From: an uncultured Oscillospiraceae bacterium
GTDB lineage: Bacteria; Bacillota; Clostridia; Oscillospirales; Oscillospiraceae
Assembly: GCA_947626265.1 (NCBI GenBank)
Contig: CANQRM010000004.1
Coordinates: forward strand, 62,001-126,000
DNA: 64,000 nucleotides
Reading direction: 5' to 3'
The position numbers and the translations under genes are program-made. Position 1 is the stretch's first letter, and each line of letters starts with the position of its first letter. The notes under the pieces are model-generated. The model was given only the letters and a program-made list of their open reading frames with translations, searched no databases and had not been told where the DNA came from. This document shows positions 50,715 to 59,020 of the stretch, in pieces.

Positions 50715-52610
50715 ATGGGCTTTTTATACGCGTTGGAGAGCATCCGCGTCCCGGTGCTGGACAAGCTCCTGGGGGCGCTCACCTTTTTGGGCGGCGAGGG
50801 CGTGTTCATCGCCGTAGCCATCATCGTGTTCTGGTGCGTCAGCAAGAAAGACGGCTACTACCTGATCGCCGCCGGCGTGGGCGGCACGGTGGTGAACCAG
50901 ACCATGAAGATATGCTGCCGGGTGCCCCGGCCATGGGTCCGGGACCCCAATTTCACCATCGTGGAGAGCGCCCGGGCGGACGCCGGAGGCTACTCCTTCC
51001 CCAGCGGCCACAGCCAGAACGTGGTGGTGGCCCTGGGGGGCACGGCCCGGTTCGTGAAAAAGACATGGGCGCGGGTCATCCTCTGGGTGCTGGCGGCCGT
51101 CGTGTGCTTCTCCCGGATGTATCTGGGGGTCCACACCCCGGCGGACGTGGCCGTGGGCGCGGCCATCGGCCTGGTGCTGGTGTTCGGGCTCTATCCGCTG
51201 TTTCAAAAGGACGACCACCGGGCCGCGGACATCGTTTTCTTCGTCATTTTGGCACTGGCGATCGTTGCCTGTGTGTTCTCCGGCCATGTCCCCGCAGGGG
51301 CGGACCCGGAGAACCTGGCGGAATTTACGAAGAACAGCTTCACCATGCTGGGCGTGGCGGCGGCGGTATGCGTGGGCGCGCCGGTGGAGCGGCGGTATGT
51401 CCGCTTTGAGACGAAGGCCCCCTGGTGGGCGCAGATCATAAAGTGCGCCCTGGGCCTCATCGTGGTCATGGGCCTGCGCATGGTCCTCAAATCGCCCCTT
51501 AACGCCCTGTTCCGGGGCGCGCCCATCGCCGACGCGGTGCGGTATATGCTCATGGTGCTGGCGGCTATGCTTTTGTGGCCGCTGACGTTCAAATGGTTTT
51601 CCAAAGGCTGCCCTCTGGGCCGCCGGGGAAGGAAGGTGCTGAAAGTGGTCATCATTGTGCTTGTCGTACTGGCGGTGCTCATCGGTATCGCCTGCTGGGC
51701 GGTGACGAAGGACTCCTCCATGGCGCCCCGGGATTTCCCGGAGGCTGGCAATCCCCTCATCACGCCCCTGGGCGTGACCATGCTGTCCGGCCACCGGGCC
51801 GGGGGCGGCGTGGCTCCGGAGAACACCATGATGGCCCTGAAAGCCAGTGCGGAGAACCCGGACTACCACCTGGACGTGTTCGAGTTCGACGTGCACCTCA
51901 CCGCCGACGGGGCGCTGGTGCTGCTCCATGACGCCACGGTGGACCGCACCAGCGACGCGGAGGAAGTCTTCGGCGAAAAGGATGTGGACGCGGGGACCAA
52001 GACCCTGGCGGAGCTCAGGCAGCTCAACATGGGCGCCAAATTCACCGCGCCGGACGGGTCCATGCCCTATGCGGGGCTCTCCGGGGAGGACGTCCCCGAG
52101 GACCTTCGCATCACCACCCTGGACGAGGCGCTGACGTATCTTGAGAGCGCCGGACCCTTCCGTTACATCATCGAGATCAAAAACGGCGGGGACGAGGGCT
52201 TCAAGGCGGCGGACGAGCTCTACGCTACGCTGGTAGCCCACGGCTGCCTGGACAGGGCCGTCATCGGCACCTTCCACAACGAGGTCACAGCCTATATGGA
52301 CCGTACCTACCCGGACATGCCCCGCAGCGCCGGCGTCAACGAGGTCATAAAGTTCTACTTCTCCGCTCTGCTGGGGCTGAAGCTGGACAAAGAGAGCATC
52401 AACTACGACGCCTTGCAGATACCCACCACCGACTATTTCGTGAACCTGGGCACCAGCCGGATCGTGAACTACGCCCATGAGCGGGACGTGGCCGTGCAGT
52501 ACTGGACCATCAACGACCCTGCCGAGATGGCGCGGCTGCAGTCCATCGGCGCGGACGCGGTGATGACGGACCTGCCGGACGTGGGGGCCGCGGTGCTGCA
52601 TCAGCCGTAA
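50715..52610 (+). CDS. Fusion of PAP2 phosphatase and glycerophosphodiester phosphodiesterase
   Basis: A 631-residue membrane protein with two enzymes. Residues 1-165 are a PAP2/PgpB-type phosphatase: Lys65 to Pro73 (KICCRVPRP), PSGHS at 96-100 and SRMYLGVH at 133-140 are its three motifs. Membrane segments continue to about 330, then an extracellular GDPD domain: His360-Arg361, Glu369-Asn370, EFDVHLT at 390-396, LLHD at 403-406. The pair suggests stepwise removal of phosphate and glycerol-phosphate groups from lipids or teichoic-acid-like polymers outside the membrane. The ATG at 50715 follows GAGGGATAC; an upstream in-frame ATG at 50649 lies before the -10. Confidence 0.88.
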   Translation: MGFLYALESIRVPVLDKLLGALTFLGGEGVFIAVAIIVFWCVSKKDGYYLIAAGVGGTVVNQTMKICCRVPRPWVRDPNFTIVESARADAGGYSFPSGHSQNVVVALGGTARFVKKTWARVILWVLAAVVCFSRMYLGVHTPADVAVGAAIGLVLVFGLYPLFQKDDHRAADIVFFVILALAIVACVFSGHVPAGADPENLAEFTKNSFTMLGVAAAVCVGAPVERRYVRFETKAPWWAQIIKCALGLIVVMGLRMVLKSPLNALFRGAPIADAVRYMLMVLAAMLLWPLTFKWFSKGCPLGRRGRKVLKVVIIVLVVLAVLIGIACWAVTKDSSMAPRDFPEAGNPLITPLGVTMLSGHRAGGGVAPENTMMALKASAENPDYHLDVFEFDVHLTADGALVLLHDATVDRTSDAEEVFGEKDVDAGTKTLAELRQLNMGAKFTAPDGSMPYAGLSGEDVPEDLRITTLDEALTYLESAGPFRYIIEIKNGGDEGFKAADELYATLVAHGCLDRAVIGTFHNEVTAYMDRTYPDMPRSAGVNEVIKFYFSALLGLKLDKESINYDALQIPTTDYFVNLGTSRIVNYAHERDVAVQYWTINDPAEMARLQSIGADAVMTDLPDVGAAVLHQP

Positions 52611-52613
52611 AAT

Positions 52614-52748
52614 GGCCGCCCTCGCCAATCCGACGCCCGGCGGGAGCCGGCAGTGTCACGGCCTCACGGCTCGTGAGCGCAGCGTAACAAGTGAGCCGGG
52701 ATACTGTCGGGCCCGTCCGGGCTATACCTGCATTGTTCTTGGGCGGCC
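52614..52748 (+). repeat. Dispersed palindromic repeat, copy D
   Basis: A 135-base element bounded by inverted GGCCGCCC (52614-52621) and GGGCGGCC (52741-52748). The core carries CTCACGGCTCGTGAG and CAGTGTC/GATACTG pairings and ends CTGTCGGGC. It is the same subtype as copy B. It lies between the fusion gene and the sigma factor promoter. Confidence 0.8.
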
Positions 52749-52770
52749 TTGCCAATGTAAAAAAATTTTT

Positions 52771-52796
52771 TGTAACGAACGGTGGACGGGCACGTC
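52771..52796 (+). promoter_or_regulatory. ECF-type autoregulatory promoter
   Basis: TGTAAC at 52771-52776 and CGTC at 52793-52796 are 16 bases apart, the signature of promoters read by ECF sigma factors of the SigW type (TGAAAC-N16-CGTA). The sigma gene start is about 20 bases downstream, so self-activation is likely. Confidence 0.75.
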
Positions 52797-52814
52797 TAAC
52801 CATCGGGCCGGGAG

Positions 52815-53312
52815 GTGAGGGCGCTGGACTACGAGGGGCTGTATGAGGCATATTACATGCAGGTCTACTCCTTCCTCATGGCCCGGTCCGGGGACCGCAC
52901 CCTGGCGGAGGAGCTGACGGCGCAGACCTTCTATAAGGCCATGACCGGCCCCGCCTTCCGGGGCGAGGGCTCGCCGCTCACATGGCTTTGCGCCATCGCG
53001 AAAAACCTCTACGCCGACGAGCTGCGCCGCCGGGCCCGGCAGGGCGAAGCGGCCCCCGACGAGGCGGCGGAGATGCCCGCGCCGGGAGACATGGCGGCGG
53101 AGGCCCAGGACCGGGACGAGGCCTTTCGCATCCACCTCATTTTGCACGACATGCCGGAGCCCTACAAGGAAGTGTTCCAGCTTCGGGTGTTCGGGGAGCT
53201 GCCCTTTGCCCGCATCGGCCAGATATTCGGCAAGACGGAGACCTGGGCCCGGGTGACCTACCACCGGGCGAGGCTCAAAATACAGGAGAGGATGGTGGAG
53301 GACGATGGATAA
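52815..53312 (+). CDS. ECF-type RNA polymerase sigma factor
   Basis: A 165-residue sigma factor. Region 2 covers YEGLYEAYYMQVYSFLMARS through SPLTWLCAIAKNLYADELRR, and region 4 has MPEPYKEVFQLRVFGELPFARIGQIFGKTETWARVTYHRARLK with the HTH. The start is uncertain: the GTG at 52815 overlaps the GGGAGG ribosome site, while a CTG at 52824 would be better spaced; either gives a complete region 2. It overlaps the anti-sigma gene by eight bases. With the ECF promoter in front it forms a self-regulated switch. Confidence 0.9.
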   Translation: MRALDYEGLYEAYYMQVYSFLMARSGDRTLAEELTAQTFYKAMTGPAFRGEGSPLTWLCAIAKNLYADELRRRARQGEAAPDEAAEMPAPGDMAAEAQDRDEAFRIHLILHDMPEPYKEVFQLRVFGELPFARIGQIFGKTETWARVTYHRARLKIQERMVEDDG

Positions 53313-54264
53313 CTGCGGCGTGGTGCGCGACCTGCTGCCCCTATATGTGGACGGGGCCTGCAGCGAGGATAGCCGCGCGCTGGTGGAGCGACACGTGGCC
53401 GCCTGCCCGTCCTGCGCCAAAATGCTCTCTCAGCTGCAAAACAGCGCCTGCGAGGAGAGCCTCCGCCGGGAGGCGGGGACAGTGCTGGCCTCCCGGCGGT
53501 GGGGCAACCGGGCCTTCGCCATGAGCTGCGCTCTGGCGGCGTTTTTGTGCGTGCCGGCCTGCGTGCTGGCGGCCCTGGAGCCGGAGATGATGGCCGGGAC
53601 CGACAGGCCGTGGCTCTTCTGCCTCTTCCTGCTGCCGCCGTCCCTGCTCGTTGTCATGAGCGCCGCCATGCTGCCCCTGCGGTGTCGGCGGTATACGGTC
53701 CGGTGGACGCTTTTGGGGTATACGGCGAGCCTGCTGCTCCTGCTCATGGCCTGCGCCCTCTACTCCGGGCGGATGCTGTTCCGCGTGGCGGCGGTTGCCC
53801 TGTATGTGTTGTCCGCCTGTTTGATAGTGCCCTGGGCGGTGCGGGAGCTGCCCCTGCCGGGGAAATTCGGAAAGAAAAAAGCTCTTGCGGTGGCCGCCTG
53901 GGCGGGGGCGTTCGCGTTCCTGCTCCTCACGGCCTGGTGCATCCTGGCCCGGCCGCCTCACTATGTGCGCTCCGCCCTGGGGGCGGCGGGACTGGTGCTG
54001 GCTCTCGCCGGGGCGGAGATATTTCTCATGAAAAAGCTGCCGGTGAGCAGGACCGTCCGGGCGGGGATAGGCGTTGCCCTGGCCGTGTCCGCCCTGGTGT
54101 GGCTTCTGCGGCCCTTCGCGGTGCTCACCGGCGCGGAGAAGAACGTGATGAACACCGCCGTCACGGTCTGCGCCGTGATATGGGTTCTGGGCATGGCCGC
54201 CGGCGCGGCCTTGGCGGCCCGGGGGACGTGGCAGTCCTATAAGCGGGACACGAAAAAGCGGTAA
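53305..54264 (+). CDS. Zinc-finger anti-sigma factor with membrane domain
   Basis: A 319-residue partner of the sigma factor. Residues 1-45 are a zf-HC2 anti-sigma domain (DLLPLYVDGACSEDSRALVERHVAACPSCAK, with HxxxCxxC), which holds the sigma factor. Eight or so membrane helices follow without a recognised sensor domain, an unusually large membrane part for this class. It starts within the sigma gene, as usual for co-expressed pairs. The signal is unknown; envelope stress is the common theme for SigW-like systems. Confidence 0.88.
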   Translation: MDNCGVVRDLLPLYVDGACSEDSRALVERHVAACPSCAKMLSQLQNSACEESLRREAGTVLASRRWGNRAFAMSCALAAFLCVPACVLAALEPEMMAGTDRPWLFCLFLLPPSLLVVMSAAMLPLRCRRYTVRWTLLGYTASLLLLLMACALYSGRMLFRVAAVALYVLSACLIVPWAVRELPLPGKFGKKKALAVAAWAGAFAFLLLTAWCILARPPHYVRSALGAAGLVLALAGAEIFLMKKLPVSRTVRAGIGVALAVSALVWLLRPFAVLTGAEKNVMNTAVTVCAVIWVLGMAAGAALAARGTWQSYKRDTKKR

Positions 54265-54294
54265 GTCTTTTTTCGGGGAATTTCGCCCCGGGAA

Positions 54295-54323
54295 TTGCAA
54301 TACCGGATAGAATGTGCTATCAT
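54295..54323 (+). promoter_or_regulatory. Promoter of the alanine racemase operon
   Basis: TTGCAA at 54295-54300 and TATCAT at 54318-54323 with a 17-base spacer, 37 bases before the ATG. Confidence 0.65.
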
Positions 54324-54360
54324 AGCTCGGAATATTATGTCAATTATACCCGGAGGGCCT

Positions 54361-55485
54361 ATGGAGCCAGTACGCACCGCCGCCGTCATCCATTTGGACA
54401 GGCTTGCGGCCAATGTGGAAAACATCAAAAAGCGCCTGGGGCCCGGGGTGGCCCTGACGGCGGTCCTGAAAGGCGACGCCTACGGCCACGGCATCGCCGG
54501 GGTGTACCCCACCCTGCGCCGGTGCGGCGTTCAAGGCTACGCGGTGGCCTACTGGGAGGAGGGCGCCGCTCTCCGTGCCGCCGGGGCGGAAACCGAGCCC
54601 ATCCACCTGCTGGCCCCCATCATGGACGGGGAACTTTCCAAATGCGTCGAGTATAGGCTGGCCCCCTCCATCTTCTCGGTGGAGCAGGCGAAAAAGCTGG
54701 ACGAGCTGGCGGCGGCCGCCGGGACCGCGGCCCCAGTGCAGATCAAGATCGACACGGGCATGCGCCGCATCGGCTTCGACGCCGACGACGTGTCCGGCAC
54801 GGTGAAGGCCGTCGCGGAGATAGCCGCTCTGCCCCACATCCATATCGCCGGGCTCTTTACCCACTTCTCCCGGGCGGACGAGCTTGACTGCCCCGAGACG
54901 GAGAAGCAGCTGGCACGGTTCAACGCCGTGCTGGAGGCCTTAAAAGCCGCGGGGGTGGACATGCCCCCGGTGCACGTCTCCAACAGCCCCTCCATCCTGC
55001 TGCGCCCCGAGGTGCAGATGGACGCGGTCCGTGGCGGGGACGTGCTCTTCGGCCTTTGCCCGGTGGATGAGGACAAGTGGCCCGGGATGGGCCTACAGGA
55101 GGTCATGACCTGGGAGACATACGTCGCCATGGTGAAGACGGTCCCCGCCGGGGAGCCGGTGGGCTACGGCGGGACATACGTGACCAAGCGGGAGACGCGC
55201 ATCGCCACGGTGCCCGTGGGCTTCTGCGACGGGTACAGCCGGCGGCTGTCCAACCGGGGCAAGGTGAAGATACGCGGGCAGCTTGCCCCCATCATCGGCC
55301 GGGTGTGCATGGACCAGTTCATGGTGGACGTCACCGACATCCCCGGCGTCGCGGCGGGCGACAGGGTGGAGCTGTTGAACGGGGAGGACCTGTCCATATT
55401 GTGGATGGCGGATACCCTGGACGCCAATGTGGACGAGATCGTCTGCGGCGTCACCAAGCGGGTGCCCCGGATATACGTGGACTGA
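54361..55485 (+). CDS. alr: Alanine racemase
   Basis: A 374-residue fold-type III PLP enzyme. The PLP lysine lies in TAVLKGDAYGHG near residue 40, the second base Tyr in VGYGGTYVTKRET near residue 265, and VCMDQFMVDVTDI is the usual C-terminal strand. It interconverts L- and D-alanine, or another small amino acid. The ATG at 54361 follows GGAGGGCCT. It is first in an operon with an ATP-grasp protein and a diaminobutyrate-type aminotransferase, so it may supply a D-amino acid for a special pathway rather than, or in addition to, peptidoglycan. Confidence 0.93.
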   Translation: MEPVRTAAVIHLDRLAANVENIKKRLGPGVALTAVLKGDAYGHGIAGVYPTLRRCGVQGYAVAYWEEGAALRAAGAETEPIHLLAPIMDGELSKCVEYRLAPSIFSVEQAKKLDELAAAAGTAAPVQIKIDTGMRRIGFDADDVSGTVKAVAEIAALPHIHIAGLFTHFSRADELDCPETEKQLARFNAVLEALKAAGVDMPPVHVSNSPSILLRPEVQMDAVRGGDVLFGLCPVDEDKWPGMGLQEVMTWETYVAMVKTVPAGEPVGYGGTYVTKRETRIATVPVGFCDGYSRRLSNRGKVKIRGQLAPIIGRVCMDQFMVDVTDIPGVAAGDRVELLNGEDLSILWMADTLDANVDEIVCGVTKRVPRIYVD

Positions 55486-55530
55486 CACGGGACAATACCC
55501 GTAGAAATACAAAGAGAGCGGGAAGGAAAC

Positions 55531-56550
55531 ATGCCGGACGTAAAGTATTATCTGCACAGGATACGCAACATCAACTTTGACCACCTGAAGGGGGCCATAA
55601 ACGCCGTCCATGAGCGGACGGGGAAGAATAAGGCGGCCATCTTCCTGGACATGATGGGCTGCACGGTGAAGTACGGGGCGGGGTATTACGACTACCTCAT
55701 TTTCGGTTTTGCGGACCTGACCGCCGCCCAGCGGGCCACCTTCGTCACCCGGGGCGTGAGCAAGAAGCTCAACGAGTACCTCAATGACCCCAAGTACACG
55801 GACCTCTTCGACGACAAGGCCCAGTTCAACAAGACCTTTGCCAAATTTATCCGCCGCCGCTGGCTGGTGCTGGCGGAGAGCACCAAGGAGCAGGTCCGGG
55901 ATTTCGTACAGGGCAAGGATGAGGTTTTTGTCAAGATCCTGGACGGGGAGTGCAGCCACGGCTGCGAGCGCATCCACATGAAGGACTGGCCGGACTTCGA
56001 CGCCCTCTATGAGCACATCCAGAAGGGAAAATTCGGCCTTTTGGAGGACATCGTGGACCAGCACCCGGACGTGGAGGCCCTGCACCCCGGCTCCGTCAAC
56101 TGCCAGCGGGTCATCACCCTTTTGGACGATGAGGGCGAGCCCCACTGTCTCTATGTGGTGCAGAAGATGGGTCTCGGCGACAGCTTCGTGGACTGTAACT
56201 GCCTGTACGCTCCCGTGGACACCGAGACCGGGAAGATAAAGTACCCCGGCCACTCGGGCAACACGCCTCTCGGCATCGTGTACGACGAGCAGCCGGACAC
56301 CCACGTGCATCTGGTGGGCTACCAGCTCCCCTTCGTGAAGGAGGCGGTGGCCATGTGCCTGGAGGCGGCGAAAGTCGTTCCGCAGGTGCGGTACGTGGGC
56401 TGGGACGTTGCCATCAGCAAGGACGGCCCGGAGTTCATCGAGGGCAACACCTACTGCGCCCATGACTTCTGGCAGCTGCCGCCCCACACCCCGGAGAAGA
56501 TCGGCAAGCTGCCGGAATTCCGGAAATACGCCAGGGGATTCAAGCGCTGA
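55531..56550 (+). CDS. Sugar-transfer-associated ATP-grasp family protein
   Basis: A 339-residue protein matching the ATP-grasp family associated with sugar transferases (PF14397): N-terminal YLHRIRNINFDHLKGAINAV, TKYxxK-like central VTRGVSKKLNEYLND, the ATP-binding strand VFVKILDGECSHGCERI near residue 130, and the metal-binding end VRYVGWDVAISKDGPEFIEGN near 290-310. Such enzymes are expected to ligate a carboxylate to an amine. The ATG follows GGAAGGAAAC. The genes before and after, alr and the aminotransferase, would supply amino acids, so it may join them. Confidence 0.85.
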   Translation: MPDVKYYLHRIRNINFDHLKGAINAVHERTGKNKAAIFLDMMGCTVKYGAGYYDYLIFGFADLTAAQRATFVTRGVSKKLNEYLNDPKYTDLFDDKAQFNKTFAKFIRRRWLVLAESTKEQVRDFVQGKDEVFVKILDGECSHGCERIHMKDWPDFDALYEHIQKGKFGLLEDIVDQHPDVEALHPGSVNCQRVITLLDDEGEPHCLYVVQKMGLGDSFVDCNCLYAPVDTETGKIKYPGHSGNTPLGIVYDEQPDTHVHLVGYQLPFVKEAVAMCLEAAKVVPQVRYVGWDVAISKDGPEFIEGNTYCAHDFWQLPPHTPEKIGKLPEFRKYARGFKR

Positions 56551-56590
56551 CCAACGCCGGCGCAGAAAGGATATAAAGAGGATAAAGGAT

Positions 56591-57832
56591 ATGCTGGAAG
56601 TATTTGAGAGCACAGAGAGCCAGGTACGCTCCTACTGCCGGAAGTACCCGGTGGAGTTCGACCGGGCGAAGAACGCGGAGATATGGTCCGTGGACGGGGC
56701 CCGGTACGTGGACTTTCTGGCGGTGGCCGGGTCCATGAACTACGGCCACAACAACCCGGAGATCAAAAAGGCCGTCCTGGACTACCTGAGCGAGGACCGG
56801 ATCATCAACGCCCTGGACATGTATACCGCCGCCAAGGAGGACTTTCTCGCCACCTTCAAAAATGAGATCCTGGCGCCTCGCGGCCTGGATTACAAGGTCA
56901 TGTGCTGCGGCCCCACCGGCACCAACGCGGTGGAGGCGGCGCTGAAGCTGGCCCGGAAGAACAAAAAGCGCAACGGCGTCATCGCCTTCGGCGGCGCCTT
57001 CCACGGCATGAGCCTGGGCTCCCTCGCCATGACCACCGATAGGACCAGCCGGGAGGGGGCCGTGGTGCCCCTGGAGAACGTGTCCTTCGTGCCCTATGAC
57101 GGGACGCTGGATTCGCTGGCCTATCTCAACTGGGTCCTCACCGACGACCACTCCGGCGTGGACAAGCCCGCGGCCATCGTCCTGGAGACCGTCCAGGCCG
57201 AGGGCGGCATCAATGTGGCGAGCCCGGAATGGCTCAAAGAAGTGCGCCGCATCTGCGATGAGAACGACATCCTCATGATCGTGGACGACATCCAGGTGGG
57301 CAACGGCCGCGTGGGCTGGTTCTTCTCCTTCGAGCGGGCCGGCATCGTGCCCGACATGGTGACGCTCTCCAAGTCCATCAGCGGCTTCGGCATGCCCATG
57401 GCGCTGCTGCTCATCAAGCCGGAGCTGGACATCTTCCGCCCGGCGGAGCACAACGGCACCTTCCGTGGCAACCAGCTGTCCTTCGTGGGCGGCGCGGCGG
57501 GCATCCGCTACTTCAAGGCCCACAAGCTGGACGAGGAGTGCCGCCGCAAGGGCGCCATTATGGAGAAGTTCATTAAGGAAGAGATACTGCCCATGGATAA
57601 GCGGCTCACCATGCGAGGCCTGGGCATGCTCTGGGGCATCGATTTCTCCGCCGTGGACGGGGCCCTGGCCCTGAAAGCGGTCCACGAGGGCTTTGACAGG
57701 GGCATCATCATGGAGGTGGCCGGCCGGGGCGACAGCGTGCTGAAGCTCATGCCGCCGCTGACCATCGAAGACGAGGTCCTGATGGAAGGCCTGAACATCG
57801 TGAAGGAAGCCGTCAAGGCGGTGCTGAAGTAA
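56591..57832 (+). CDS. Diaminobutyrate--2-oxoglutarate aminotransferase (EctB-like)
   Basis: A 413-residue class III PLP aminotransferase. The PLP lysine lies in TLSKSISGFGMPMALLL near residue 262; GPTGTNAVEAALKLARK and GAFHGMSLGSLAMT are typical of EctB/DABA aminotransferases, which convert aspartate semialdehyde to 2,4-diaminobutyrate. The ectoine genes ectA and ectC are absent, so the product is probably used otherwise. The ATG at 56591 follows GAGGATAAAGGAT. Third gene of the operon, 40 bases after the ATP-grasp gene; repeat E and a terminator follow. Confidence 0.9.
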   Translation: MLEVFESTESQVRSYCRKYPVEFDRAKNAEIWSVDGARYVDFLAVAGSMNYGHNNPEIKKAVLDYLSEDRIINALDMYTAAKEDFLATFKNEILAPRGLDYKVMCCGPTGTNAVEAALKLARKNKKRNGVIAFGGAFHGMSLGSLAMTTDRTSREGAVVPLENVSFVPYDGTLDSLAYLNWVLTDDHSGVDKPAAIVLETVQAEGGINVASPEWLKEVRRICDENDILMIVDDIQVGNGRVGWFFSFERAGIVPDMVTLSKSISGFGMPMALLLIKPELDIFRPAEHNGTFRGNQLSFVGGAAGIRYFKAHKLDEECRRKGAIMEKFIKEEILPMDKRLTMRGLGMLWGIDFSAVDGALALKAVHEGFDRGIIMEVAGRGDSVLKLMPPLTIEDEVLMEGLNIVKEAVKAVLK

Positions 57833-57852
57833 ACCATCCCTGTCTCAGGGCG

Positions 57853-57985
57853 GGCCGCCCTCACCAGACCGACGCCCGGCGGGAGCCGTCAGTGTGCCGG
57901 ATGCGGTTGGTGAGCGTAGCGAACTTTAGCAGCAGGCATACTGTCGGGCCCGTCCGGGCAAAACCTGCGTGCTCTATGGGCGGCC
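57853..57985 (+). repeat. Dispersed palindromic repeat, copy E
   Basis: A 133-base element with inverted ends GGCCGCCC (57853-57860) and GGGCGGCC (57978-57985). Its outer parts match copy D, but the inner part GTGAGCGTAGCGAACTTTAG matches copies A and C, so it is a mosaic of the two subtypes. Confidence 0.8.
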
Positions 57986-58007
57986 TCGCCCGTCGGATAA
58001 GCAAAGA

Positions 58008-58037
58008 CCGCCCCTCTTTTCGGAGGGGCGGCCCTTT
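58008..58037 (+). terminator. Intrinsic terminator of the alr operon
   Basis: CCGCCCCTC (58008-58016) pairs with GAGGGGCGG (58023-58031), followed by CCCTTTT. It lies downstream of repeat E and ends close to the convergent CofE-like gene. Confidence 0.75.
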
Positions 58038-58046
58038 TATGTCATT

Positions 58047-58754
58047 TTACGCCGCGTGTTTGCGGATGATGATAAACGGCGTCAATTGCGTGGAGTTTCC
58101 GGTGGGGTTGTCTTGGATGAGCTCGGCGCACTGCTCGTCCGTGAGCTTAAGGTCCGGGCTCTTGCCCAGGATGTCCCGCTCAAAGTCGTTGGCGTCCACC
58201 AGCATGCAGGTGACGCCGGTCTCTTCTTTAATGCGCTTGCACACCCCGTTGGGGTCCTTGGGCAGCATCATGCAGAAGTCGCCGTAGACCTGGAAGGAGG
58301 CGGTGTAGAACCCGTCCAGGCCCGCCACCTCGGGGCCGGCGATGTCGTAAAACACGCCCTTCTTGCCGAAGAGCTTGCACACCCCCGCGGCGATGGAGGC
58401 CCAGATGATCTTCGGCGCCCCGCAGTGGTCGATGGCGAACTGCATCTTCCAGGGGTTGTCCACGCCAATACCGGCGGTGCTGTGGGAGGCGAACTTGGAA
58501 AGGAACTTCGCCAGACCGGACAGGTGCATGTCCTTTTTATAAATGATGTTCTTCTGGCACAGGGAGATGATCTTCTCCGCCACGGAGAGGATGTCCCCCT
58601 CCTCATACACGGGCAGGACATACTTCTTCACCAGCTCGCAGTAGTCCTCGCCGATCTCCACGAAATGGGTCTTGATGGCGCCCCGGTCATAATCGCCGAA
58701 GCTGGTATGGATGGTGAGGGATTTATTCTCGTTGGGCGTTAAAACGGCTCCCAT
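58047..58754 (-). CDS. CofE-like gamma-glutamyl ligase family protein
   Basis: A 235-residue protein resembling the F420-0:L-glutamate ligase (CofE) family: EEGDILSVAEKIISLCQ near residue 50 is the family hallmark, and GVFYDIAGPEVAGLDGFYT and LPKDPNGVCKRI are further matches. Authentic CofE adds gamma-linked glutamate to F420-0, a cofactor not expected in this type of organism, and no F420 genes are near, so the substrate is probably different. The ATG at 58754 follows GGGAGGAGACC. Convergent with the alr/ATP-grasp/aminotransferase operon, it may belong to the same pathway. Confidence 0.75.
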   Translation of the reverse strand: MGAVLTPNENKSLTIHTSFGDYDRGAIKTHFVEIGEDYCELVKKYVLPVYEEGDILSVAEKIISLCQKNIIYKKDMHLSGLAKFLSKFASHSTAGIGVDNPWKMQFAIDHCGAPKIIWASIAAGVCKLFGKKGVFYDIAGPEVAGLDGFYTASFQVYGDFCMMLPKDPNGVCKRIKEETGVTCMLVDANDFERDILGKSPDLKLTDEQCAELIQDNPTGNSTQLTPFIIIRKHAA

Positions 58755-58941
58755 GGTCTCCTCCCGGAAGGCTCGCGCCTTTCTTTTTCTCTTTGTATTT
58801 TGGATAAGCGGTCTCCAGTTCTTTAGAATACCACAATTCCCATTGGTTGGCAAGATGCTCTCCGTCCCGACAGTTTTATGGTGCCCGTCCGCGCGTTCGA
58901 TTTCCCCGTGGAAAAATCTTTTCCCGGCCCGTTGGCGGCTA

Positions 58942-58969
58942 TTGACAATCCGGCCGGATATGGTATAAT
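58942..58969 (+). promoter_or_regulatory. Rubrerythrin promoter with palindrome in the spacer
   Basis: Consensus TTGACA at 58942-58947 and TATAAT at 58964-58969, 16-base spacer, TGG before the -10. The spacer starts with the perfect palindrome ATCCGGCCGGAT (58948-58959), a likely repressor site. The 58755-58941 gap shows nothing else. Confidence 0.8.
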
Positions 58970-59020
58970 GTTTATAGAAATCAGGAATTATTCCTAAAAA
59001 TTTACGGAGGTAACGATATT

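Noticed and set aside
40660-57985. The five dispersed repeats as a CRISPR array
   Set aside because: They are kilobases apart, longer than CRISPR repeats, in both orientations, and have no regular spacers or cas genes.
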